Part shown: positions 15,876 through 22,128 of the stretch, piece after piece
Numbering within the stretch: position 1 is the stretch's first letter
How the letters are laid out: each line of letters opens with the position of its first letter
Program-made: the position numbers and the translations under genes
Notes under the pieces: generated by a model
The model's input: only the letters and a program-made list of their open reading frames with translations
Database searches by the model: none
Told to the model about the DNA's origin: nothing
Assembly (NCBI GenBank): GCA_900318405.1
Contig: ONKP01000018.1
Location: forward strand, 1-48,372
DNA from: an uncultured Eubacteriales bacterium
Lineage (GTDB): Bacteria; Bacillota; Clostridia; Lachnospirales; Lachnospiraceae
Direction: 5' to 3'
Length of the DNA: 48,372 nt

Positions 15876-16971
15876 CTGTCATGTCCTCCCCTGCATCCAG
15901 TATTGTCCGGAGTTCTTCCGGAAGCTGTGCTGTCAGCGCTCCGCCGGGAACCCATGGCGCACTGCCCGGTTCCGGGTCCGGAAAAACCATGCGGTGTGCA
16001 TGCAGAAACTGGCGCTTCAGCCCATAATGTTCCCGCAGCACGCGGTTTGCATCACTAAGGCCATATTTTACATCCCCCGCTATCGGATGTCCAATAAAAG
16101 ATAGGTGCGCCCTGATCTGGTGCGTCTTTCCCGTGATCAGTTCAACGTTCAGCAGTGTGTAAGGTCTGCCACAGAGTCTCAATACCCGCACGGGTTCAAA
16201 GGCTGTACGGATATGCGAAGCTCCCTCTTCCTCTTCTGCCGCGACACGGACAGTATTGGTTTTCCGGTCCCTGATCAGCCAGGCGTCCATCTGTCCACTT
16301 TTTCTGCAAATGCCACTGACGAGCGCCATGTAATATTTCCTGACCGTTCGGTCTCTGATCATGCAGGACAGTTCCTGCGCAGCCGGAAGCGTTTTGGCTG
16401 CCAGGATCAGGCCGCTTGTATTCCTGTCAAGACGGTTTACTGTACCCGGACGGTATCGGCGGAAATCCTCTTCCGTCTTCTGCCCGCTCCTGAGAAGATA
16501 ATCCCTGACCATACTGTCGATGGATACATCTCCCTGCGCAGACGCCTGCGAGAGAACGCCGGCCGGCTTGTTCACTGCGATCAGTCTGCTGTCCTCATAA
16601 ATGATCCAATCCGATGGCAGCGCATTTCCGAAAAAGCCTTTATGTTCTGTCACTGCCCCTGCATTCAGTATACCTGACTGCTGTTTTTCAGATTGTGCAT
16701 TCCCGAACCGTGTATTTCCAATCTGTGCATTCCCGGTTCCGGGTTTAGCCAGCCCCATGAACTTTCGCACGGTTTCATCCGAAAACCACAGCGTGACAAC
16801 ATCACCGTCACACAGTATTTCGCTGCCGGATGCCTTTTTTCCGTTCAGGACAATATTCTTTTTTCTCAGCTGTTTATACAGAAAACTGCCTCCCGCTTCC
16901 GGCAGATATCTTCTCAGAAATTTGTCCAGACGCTGGGAGGCCTCTTCAGATGTAATCGTTATTTTTTTCAT
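15862..16971 (-). CDS. RluA-family pseudouridine synthase
   Basis: This enzyme converts uridine to pseudouridine in rRNA or tRNA. An N-terminal S4 domain (EEASQRLDKFLRRYLPEAG, residues 9-70) is followed by the catalytic domain with NRLDRNTSGLIL holding the catalytic Asp, VRKYYMALVSG, and GKTHQIRAHLSFIGHPIAGDVKYG. It fits RluC/RluD-type proteins; the exact target base cannot be told. Between S4 and catalytic domains is an insert with 5-residue repeats (GNAQI, GNTRF, GNAQS; residues 80-94). Length 369, longer than the usual 300-320 mainly because of that insert. It overlaps lepB by 14 bases. Confidence 0.93.
   Translation of the reverse strand: MKKITITSEEASQRLDKFLRRYLPEAGGSFLYKQLRKKNIVLNGKKASGSEILCDGDVVTLWFSDETVRKFMGLAKPGTGNAQIGNTRFGNAQSEKQQSGILNAGAVTEHKGFFGNALPSDWIIYEDSRLIAVNKPAGVLSQASAQGDVSIDSMVRDYLLRSGQKTEEDFRRYRPGTVNRLDRNTSGLILAAKTLPAAQELSCMIRDRTVRKYYMALVSGICRKSGQMDAWLIRDRKTNTVRVAAEEEEGASHIRTAFEPVRVLRLCGRPYTLLNVELITGKTHQIRAHLSFIGHPIAGDVKYGLSDANRVLREHYGLKRQFLHAHRMVFPDPEPGSAPWVPGGALTAQLPEELRTILDAGEDMTDEPS
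16690..16734 (-). repeat. 15-bp tandem repeat x3 in the pseudouridine synthase gene
   Basis: The plus strand shows gtgcattcccgaacc, gtgtatttccaatct and gtgcattcccggttc-like units in register, encoding GNAQS, GNTRF and GNAQI. They lie in the linker between the S4 and catalytic domains. Confidence 0.85.
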
Positions 16972-16972
16972 T

Positions 16973-17167
16973 TTCAGTCATTGCAGGTACATGATTACCA
17001 GTACTGTCATTTGAAAATCTGGTTGACAGTGACATGGTTACCCATACTGCTGCCATTCTTAAGTCTGATTGACAGGATCGCTGTTTCCAGTTCTGTCGCC
17101 ACTCGAGAGTCCGGTTGATATTGCATCCCGCGGTTTACAGGCTGATTGCCATGAGTACTGCCTCGAC
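16973..17167 (-). repeat. Degenerate ~46-bp tandem repeats downstream of, and including, the 17135 gene's 3' end
   Basis: On the plus strand, the core tctgRttgacag recurs at 17018 and 17064 and as tccggttgatat at 17110 (46-base steps). A further copy begins near 16978. The coding end (ctgattgccatgagtactgcctc, 17142 on) is a related copy with a gap. Copies D and C share a residue pattern in one frame (NGSSMGNHVTVNQ, SGDRTGNSDPVNQ). This fills the gap between two genes. Confidence 0.7.
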
Positions 17168-17707
17168 CTTGTCATCTCGGCCCTTCTCAAATGACTCACG
17201 TTTCTCCGCAAGCTGATCTGCCCGCTCCAGGAAGTTTTTCAGATTGTCGAAGATCTTGACAGTGACCTTATAGCCATCCTGCAGGACATGCTTCCGGATA
17301 TGTTTCTCCATGAACGCCAGGTCCTGCTGCGAAGGATGGGTACTCGTATAGCAGGTGACGTAATCCCCGCAGATAATGGTCGCATCGACGAACATATTTT
17401 TCTCATAGCTTGTGAAATAGAGCTCGTACAGAACGCGCAGTCCTTTGGTGTGCTCACGGATGGTTTCATATTCCTCGCGCTTCATGCCGGGCACGCGGAT
17501 ATACATAATGATATAGACCACTGACAGAGCACCCGGGATCGCGCCGACAGCAGCAATGATCGTCCAGATATTTCCTCTGTCCCCATTGTTCAGGTACAAT
17601 CCGAACAAAAATAATGCGAAGTCTACGGCAAAAATAATGATCGTCCGCAGAATACTCATTTTTCTCTGGTGTCTGACAGATCCGTAATTTCCCTTATATA
17701 TCTTCAC
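17135..17707 (-). CDS. Small membrane protein of unknown function (GTG start)
   Basis: I do not recognise the family. The 190-residue protein has a basic N-terminus (YGSVRHQRKMSIL), two hydrophobic helices (about residues 20-42, TIIIFAVDFALFLFGLYL, and 48-68, WTIIAAVGAIPGALSVVYII) and a soluble C-terminal half with TYTSTHPSQQDLAFMEKHI and KVTVKIFDNLKNFLERADQL. It looks like an inner-membrane protein with a cytoplasmic domain. The GTG at 17707 has AAGGAA upstream. It follows the alarmone synthetase gene by 24 bases and probably shares its transcript. Its 3' end is part of a tandem repeat array that runs to the next gene. Confidence 0.75.
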   Translation of the reverse strand: MKIYKGNYGSVRHQRKMSILRTIIIFAVDFALFLFGLYLNNGDRGNIWTIIAAVGAIPGALSVVYIIMYIRVPGMKREEYETIREHTKGLRVLYELYFTSYEKNMFVDATIICGDYVTCYTSTHPSQQDLAFMEKHIRKHVLQDGYKVTVKIFDNLKNFLERADQLAEKRESFEKGRDDKVEAVLMAISL

Positions 17708-17731
17708 TCTTTATATTCCTTATCCCGGGGA

Positions 17732-18565
17732 TTAATCCTCGCTCTTTTTGATTCCCTCTCCCTGACGGTTGCTCTGTGCCTTGTAAGCCTGTGCGATCAG
17801 ATCCAGCTGATCATGATAACGGATCAGCTCCTCCATGTCATCCTGCTGGTAGACACGGTAAAACTCATCCTGAATTTTCTCCACCTCTCTGGTCGTCGTC
17901 AGTGAATACATGTTTTCGATCGTGCTGACGATATCCTCTACCAGACTGTATTTCATCTTCGAGGAGAGCTGGGCATCCATAATTTCATCCCTTACCGCAG
18001 ACATCTCGCTGTCCAGGGAGATAATGGCATTGGCTGCGTTGGAAAGTCTCGCTCCAACCCTTTCAGGAATTTTCCCCTGATATTTATACTGGAGAGAATG
18101 CTCTGTCGTCGCCCAGAAATCCATGGCCATGGTCCGGATCTGGATCTCCGCCTGGACCTTCTTCGGACCGTCGATCGTATTGACCTCGTAATCGACAATC
18201 ATATGATAGCTCCGGTAGCCGCTCTCCTTCTGGTTGCGCACATAATCCTTGATCTCACGCACTTCCATATCGGTGCGACGGGAGATCATATTCGCCACGC
18301 GCTCGATATCCTCAACGAACTGGCAGATAATGCGGATTCCGGCAATATCCTCGATATCCTGCTCCATCCGCTCCATGGGAATGTTCTTTTTCTGCATCTT
18401 GTCCAGAATACTGGATATGCTCTTGACTCTGCCTGTTACATGCTCGATCGGACAGTAACGTCCGCATCGCTCATATTCTTCTTTCATATGACGGAATTTA
18501 AGGATGAGCTCGTCTACCGCCATTTCGTACGGCTCGAGGATTCTGTGCCACAATATAATGTCCAT
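17732..18565 (-). CDS. Small alarmone synthetase (RelQ/YjbM-type (p)ppGpp synthase)
   Basis: The protein is a single-domain (p)ppGpp synthetase without the hydrolase, TGS or ACT domains of Rel. The synthetase signature is seen in DIEDIAGIRIICQFVEDIE, then GYRSYHMIVDYEV and VQAEIQIRTMAMDFWATTEHSL. The C-terminal helices (RVGARLSNAANAIISLDSEMSAVRDEI) fit the RelQ oligomerisation region. At 277 residues it is longer than Bacillus RelQ (211), with a C-terminal extension. The ribosome binding site AGGAG lies before ATG 18565. Upstream stands a strong terminator, so it may be expressed by readthrough or an unseen promoter. Confidence 0.92.
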   Translation of the reverse strand: MDIILWHRILEPYEMAVDELILKFRHMKEEYERCGRYCPIEHVTGRVKSISSILDKMQKKNIPMERMEQDIEDIAGIRIICQFVEDIERVANMISRRTDMEVREIKDYVRNQKESGYRSYHMIVDYEVNTIDGPKKVQAEIQIRTMAMDFWATTEHSLQYKYQGKIPERVGARLSNAANAIISLDSEMSAVRDEIMDAQLSSKMKYSLVEDIVSTIENMYSLTTTREVEKIQDEFYRVYQQDDMEELIRYHDQLDLIAQAYKAQSNRQGEGIKKSED

Positions 18566-18593
18566 GGTTTTCTCCTGCCTGACTCTCTGCCCG

Positions 18594-18633
18594 CGTAAAA
18601 AGAAAGCAGCCCATTCAAAATTGAACGGGCTGC
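18594..18633 (-). terminator. Terminator downstream of the coiled-coil gene
   Basis: GCAGCCC.TTCAA / TTGAA.GGGCTGC forms a 12-bp stem with one mismatch, followed on the minus strand by TTTCTTTTTA. It is a clear Rho-independent terminator just past the stop at 18650. Confidence 0.92.
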
Positions 18634-18649
18634 CTCTGCATGTCCTGAA

Positions 18650-19267
18650 TTACTCGTTATCCGCATCCTCAGAATTGTCATTATTTGCTTCGTCATCGGA
18701 TGCAGCCTGCTGATGTGCATTGTTCTGCATCGGTGAAAGCTCGCTTCTGTTTTCGTTCACAAGATCGTAGTAGCTCTGGATCGATGTAGCGAATTCGTTG
18801 TACTTTTCACCTACATCCGCGATGGCATTGCCCATAATCGTAGATATATTGCTGAGGATCTGATCAGTATAATTGATGGCGCTGGATCGGATATTCTCTG
18901 CATCACTCTCAGCCGAATCAAGAATCCCCTGTGCCTGCTTATTGGCTTCGTTTACTGTGTCATTGGCCTGCGCATAAGCCGCCTTCATGATCTCCGTATC
19001 CTGAACCAGCTTCTGTGCCTGCTTTTTGGCATCCTCGATGATATTGTTTGCCTTTGACTGAGCATCAGCGAGAATGGCATCTTTGTTGCCGATGATCTTC
19101 TGATATCTCTTTATCTCATCAGGTGTCTTAAGTCTGAGCTCGCGCAGCAATTCTTCGAGCTCCTCCTTGTTGACGATGATCTTCGTCGTCGACAGTGGCT
19201 GATACCTGCAGTTCTCTACATATTCCTCAATCTCTTCAATAATCTGTTCAATTCTGCTGCTGCTCAT
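18650..19267 (-). CDS. Coiled-coil protein (ATP synthase subunit-like helix pattern), function unknown
   Basis: The 205 residues are almost wholly helical and charged. An N-terminal block (IEQIIEEIEEYVENCRYQPLSTTKIIVNKEELEELLRELR) with a conserved look is followed by a long coiled coil (DAILADAQSKANNIIEDAKKQAQKLV and NEANKQAQGILDSAESDAENI). The C-terminus is a disordered acidic tail (ASDDEANNDNSEDADNE). The coiled coil resembles ATP synthase stator subunits and DivIVA-like proteins, and automatic pipelines often name such proteins 'ATPase', but no ATPase motif exists. A scaffold or cell-division role is only inference. It lies between coaD and the alarmone synthetase, with a terminator on both sides. 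Confidence 0.75.
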   Translation of the reverse strand: MSSSRIEQIIEEIEEYVENCRYQPLSTTKIIVNKEELEELLRELRLKTPDEIKRYQKIIGNKDAILADAQSKANNIIEDAKKQAQKLVQDTEIMKAAYAQANDTVNEANKQAQGILDSAESDAENIRSSAINYTDQILSNISTIMGNAIADVGEKYNEFATSIQSYYDLVNENRSELSPMQNNAHQQAASDDEANNDNSEDADNE

Positions 19268-19332
19268 GATCCTGACTCCTTACCCTTATTTATCATCCCT
19301 GAATTCTGTAACGAGGTGCCCGGATGCTGTAC

Positions 19333-19373
19333 AAAAAAATGCCTTCCGGCAGGTCCTCCCCGACCTACGGAAG
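19333..19373 (-). terminator. Terminator of the rsmD-coaD transcript
   Basis: CTTCCG.AGGTC / GACCT..CGGAAG forms an interrupted stem with a GGGGAG loop, followed by GCATTTTTTT on the minus strand. It lies 18 bases past the coaD stop. Confidence 0.9.
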
Positions 19374-19390
19374 TTTCCCGTTCAGATCTC

Positions 19391-19870
19391 TCACTTCTTC
19401 AGCTTTTCATGGATCGCGTCTGCAACAAAACCGGGTACGAATTCGCTGATATCGCCCCCGAATTCAGCTACTTCCTTGACCGTTGTAGAGCTGAGATAAG
19501 AATACTGCAGAGAAGTGAACAGGAATGTTGTATCAACATCAGGTGCAAGCTTCCTGTTTGTCTGCGCCATCTGAAGTTCATATTCAAAATCAGTAATCAG
19601 GCGCAATCCCCTGACAATGACATTTGCTTTGCACGCTTTGGCAAAATCGACGGAAAGTCCTTCAAACGATCTTACTTCAACATTGCTGATGTTTTCCGTC
19701 GCTTTCTTAAGTATATTAACACGTTCATCTACAGAAAACAACGGAGTTTTTGCCGAATTGTGCAACACTCCGATGATGACTTTATCGAATAATTTACTGG
19801 ATCTGCTGATGATATCAAGGTGTCCGTTGGTCACCGGATCGAATGTACCCGGGTATACTGCGATTTTCAT
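19391..19870 (-). CDS. coaD: Phosphopantetheine adenylyltransferase
   Basis: CoaD transfers AMP to 4'-phosphopantetheine, the penultimate step of coenzyme A synthesis. The nucleotidyltransferase motif is [14 protein letters not shown] (residues 8-21), with [24 protein letters not shown] in the middle and [20 protein letters not shown] near the end, all standard. The length of 159 is normal. Its ATG overlaps the rsmD stop (ATGA), the classic rsmD-coaD arrangement of Firmicutes, so translation is coupled. Confidence 0.98.
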   Translation of the reverse strand: MKIAVYPGTFDPVTNGHLDIISRSSKLFDKVIIGVLHNSAKTPLFSVDERVNILKKATENISNVEVRSFEGLSVDFAKACKANVIVRGLRLITDFEYELQMAQTNRKLAPDVDTTFLFTSLQYSYLSSTTVKEVAEFGGDISEFVPGFVADAIHEKLKK

Positions 19871-20433
19871 GTGCTCTCTCCATCCCGAAATCTCAGAAAG
19901 AGATGTTCATTGGTTTTGTATGTCTTCCATTTAATGCACAGATAATCTGACTTGTCAAGCCAGCTGAAATCATTCTCTCTGGACGCTTCCACAACAAATA
20001 ACGTATCCGGTGTTACGATGGATGAGTGAGCGAGCAGCCCGAGCGCATCGCGTTCGAGATCCTTCAGATAAGGCGGATCCATGAAGACAACATCAAATGC
20101 CTGCTTCCCCTCCATTCCGCGGATCGCCGACATGACATCCATCTGAAGGACCTCGGCTCTGTCATAAAGCTTTGTAAAACGTAAGTTGTCACGGATCACC
20201 GACACAGCCTGTCTGTTCTGCTCCACAAAGCAGGCCGAAACCGCGCCGCGGCTCAGTGCCTCGATACCGATGGCTCCGCTTCCCGCAAAGAGATCAAGGA
20301 AACGACATCCCGGAATGTAATTCTGCAGTATATTGAACAGGGTTTCTTTGATCCTGTCGGTCGTCGGCCGCGTATCCCGGCCTGGCAGCGTTTTCAGCGG
20401 CATGCTGCGGCAAGTACCTGCAATGACTCTCAT
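19867..20433 (-). CDS. rsmD: 16S rRNA (guanine(966)-N2)-methyltransferase
   Basis: RsmD methylates G966 of 16S rRNA in the 30S subunit. The opening [18 protein letters not shown], the substrate loop [17 protein letters not shown], the SAM-binding [20 protein letters not shown] and the catalytic VFMDPPY are all present. The open frame runs to 20547, but ATG 20433 has AAGGAAG upstream and gives the conserved N-terminus (188 residues). It is followed by coaD with an ATGA overlap. The 114 bases upstream hold a TATAAT at 20459-20464, without a convincing -35. Confidence 0.96.
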   Translation of the reverse strand: MRVIAGTCRSMPLKTLPGRDTRPTTDRIKETLFNILQNYIPGCRFLDLFAGSGAIGIEALSRGAVSACFVEQNRQAVSVIRDNLRFTKLYDRAEVLQMDVMSAIRGMEGKQAFDVVFMDPPYLKDLERDALGLLAHSSIVTPDTLFVVEASRENDFSWLDKSDYLCIKWKTYKTNEHLFLRFRDGEST

Positions 20434-20547
20434 GTGGTATCTTCCTTTCGTCAGTTTAATTATACTGTATAAGTCTACGCGAAGAAAGTCCATGAAAAGG
20501 ATTTCCTTCCGGCTACCCATACCAGTATGACACTGGAATATCTGCAT

Positions 20548-20955
20548 TCAGAAATTGTCTTCCCGGCTCTGTTTGCGCCAGTCGAGATCTCCGCGGTCGA
20601 GACCCAGGATGAGCATCTCCGCTGTCGCAATATTCGTGGCAACAGGTATATTGTACTGATCACAGCACCTTACGATCTTGACGACATCCGGCTCTGAAGT
20701 ATTGATGATCGCAGGATTGTAGAAAAATATAACCATGTCCATATCATTCCTCTCGATCATCTCCGTGAACTGCTTGTCACCGCCCAGACTTCCGGCCAGG
20801 AATTTATGGATATGAAGATTGGTCACTTCTTCTATTCTCCGACCGGTGGTTCCTGTCGCATAGATCTCATGTTTAGCCAGTATGCCCTTATATGCGATGC
20901 AAAAATCCTCTATCAGACTCTTCTTGCTGTTATGTGCAATGATTCCAATATTCAT
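20548..20955 (-). CDS. Methylglyoxal synthase-like protein with altered active site
   Basis: The fold and family are clear: IGIIAHNSKK, YATGTTGRRI, GSLGGDKQ, MVIFFYNPAIINTSEPDVVKIVR and IPVATNIATAEMLI follow methylglyoxal synthase, which turns dihydroxyacetone phosphate into methylglyoxal. By alignment with E. coli MgsA, H19, D71 and D101 are kept, but D20 is Asn (AHN), D91 is Asn (FFYNP) and H98 is Ser (TSEPDV); Q72 is Lys. These positions line the substrate pocket, so activity is doubtful. Length 135 is normal. It has its own strong promoter and is followed by rsmD. The gene symbol mgsA is withheld because of these changes. Confidence 0.85.
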   Translation of the reverse strand: MNIGIIAHNSKKSLIEDFCIAYKGILAKHEIYATGTTGRRIEEVTNLHIHKFLAGSLGGDKQFTEMIERNDMDMVIFFYNPAIINTSEPDVVKIVRCCDQYNIPVATNIATAEMLILGLDRGDLDWRKQSREDNF

Positions 20956-20995
20956 CAGGCAGGCTCCTTATGATGTAATATCCAATTGCAAGAAC

Positions 20996-21024
20996 ATTAT
21001 AACAAGTGACTAAAGTTTTCGCAA
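20996..21024 (-). promoter_or_regulatory. Promoter of the mgsA-like gene
   Basis: A -35 TTGCGA (21019-21024) and consensus -10 TATAAT (20996-21001) are spaced by 17 bases. AAGGAG precedes the ATG at 20955. Confidence 0.87.
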
Positions 21025-21196
21025 TAAATTTTGTTTTTTTGTGCAAAACTAATGTTGATTGCGGTTACTCACGGAAGCCTGTCAGCGATCATGGAACCTT
21101 TTTAAGAGGATAAAATGCGCTTCTATCCCGTTAATGTGACGTTCGCCGAGCCCGATCACCTCGTGAGCGGCTCCGGCTCTCTGTTCGCGCAGATAC

Positions 21197-21231
21197 GAAA
21201 ATCCCGCAGTTCTCATAAAGAGGCTGCGGGA
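21197..21231 (-). terminator. Terminator of the DUF6465 gene
   Basis: TCCCGCAG / CTGCGGGA (8 bp, 14-base loop) is followed by TTTTC on the minus strand, 85 bases past the stop codon. The T-run is short. Confidence 0.65.
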
Positions 21232-21315
21232 CCTGTCTGCTTATAAAATGAATAAGTCTGCGCGTCGCTTCACAATTTGTTTACACGACGCTGCCGGCAG
21301 CAGATAAAACGCTGA

Positions 21316-21990
21316 TCAGAAGTCAAATGTCTCGTCTACCGGCTCACCGTCGATGACGAAATAAGCCTTTCCGTCTTCGGGTTTTACATAAATGGTTGCG
21401 GAAACCTTTGCAGGATCCTTGCCCATTGCCTTAGCGATCTCTTCTGCTCTGGCGGTGAAATCATGGAAACTGATCTCTCTGCCCTGTACCTGAAGCACAA
21501 TGCTGGTCTCAGCCTTTACAGCTGCTTTGGCAGCTGCCTTCTTCGCAGGAGCTTTCTTTCCGGATGCCTTCTTTTCTGTCGTCTTCTTGGCCGGAGCAGC
21601 CTTCGGAGCCTCTTTGGCGCTCTTTGCAGCTTCTTTAGCCGGAGCCTTCGGAGCTTCTTTAACGGTCTTCGCAGCTTCCTTAGCCGGAGCCTTTGCTGCA
21701 GCTTTTGCCGGCTTTGCTGTTTCCTTCGCCGGAGCCTTCGGAGCTTCTTTGGCTGCCTTTGCAGCTTCCTTAGCCGGAGTCTTTGCAGCAGCAACAGTCT
21801 TCTTTTCAGCAGCCGGAGCTTTCTTTGCTGCTTCCGTTGCCTTTGCTTCCTTCACTTCCCTGGCAGCGGCTGCTGTTGCCTTTGCGCCACCCTTTTTGAT
21901 CTCAGCGGTGGCATCATTGATCCTTGCAGTCTTTTCTTTCTCACTGGCTGCAGTTGTTTTTGCCGCAGCTGTTTTCTTTGTCTCTGACAT
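21316..21990 (-). CDS. Histone H1-like Lys/Ala-rich protein with DUF6465 domain
   Basis: Residues 1-160 are almost only lysine, alanine, proline and glutamate, in repeats of about 16 residues (KAPAKEAAKTVKEAP). This resembles bacterial histone H1-like proteins that bind DNA through basic tails. The last 60 residues form a compact domain (SIVLQVQGREISFHDFTAR, KVSATIYVKPEDGKAYFVIDGEPV) that I recognise as DUF6465, typical of Lachnospiraceae. GGAGG lies 7 bases before ATG 21990; an upstream in-frame ATG at 22011 has no such site. A strong promoter precedes it. A nucleoid role is inferred from composition alone. Confidence 0.82.
   Translation of the reverse strand: MSETKKTAAAKTTAASEKEKTARINDATAEIKKGGAKATAAAAREVKEAKATEAAKKAPAAEKKTVAAAKTPAKEAAKAAKEAPKAPAKETAKPAKAAAKAPAKEAAKTVKEAPKAPAKEAAKSAKEAPKAAPAKKTTEKKASGKKAPAKKAAAKAAVKAETSIVLQVQGREISFHDFTARAEEIAKAMGKDPAKVSATIYVKPEDGKAYFVIDGEPVDETFDF
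21560..21790 (-). repeat. ~48-bp imperfect repeats coding the Lys/Ala/Pro tail
   Basis: Units such as ttagccggagccttcggagcttctttaRc recur at multiples of about 48 bases. They encode EAPKAPAKEAAK-type units, at least four recognisable. Low-complexity codon use limits exact borders. Confidence 0.75.
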
Positions 21991-22060
21991 ATCAGTTCCT
22001 CCAAAACACAAGAAAAAGAAATTGAATTAAACACGCAATTCATGCAACTTAATCAAATGT

Positions 22061-22089
22061 ATATTATTCTCTTTATCTTGTATTTTCAA
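22061..22089 (-). promoter_or_regulatory. Promoter of the DUF6465 gene
   Basis: A -35 TTGAAA (22084-22089) and -10 TAATAT (22061-22066) are spaced by 17 bases, in an AT-rich gap after recG. Confidence 0.82.
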
Positions 22090-22128
22090 GTAACCCTCTT
22101 TTTTTCGTAAGTTTGTCCTATGTCAAAT

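Larger units (their letters stand above)
20956..21315. other. 360-base gap: mgsA promoter, structured DNA and a terminator
   Basis: This is the only gap over 300 bases. It holds the mgsA-like promoter (20996-21024), a block rich in inverted repeats (about 21061-21190) and a terminator for the DUF6465 gene (21197-21231). The hairpins are GCC.GAGCC / GGCTC.GGC with an inner TCAC/GTGA (about 21145-21180) and GGATA.AA / TT.TATCC (about 21107-21129). A 44-codon frame (21082-21216, minus) is probably chance. I see no tRNA, tmRNA, SRP RNA or RNase P signature. A small RNA is possible but unproven. Confidence 0.4.

Noticed and set aside
20481-20505. RNase P-like GAAGAAAGTCC sequence
   Set aside because: Only this short match is present; the rest of the RNase P core is missing.
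21082-21216. 44-codon minus-strand frame in the long gap
   Set aside because: It begins inside the terminator hairpin, lacks a ribosome binding site and matches nothing I recognise.
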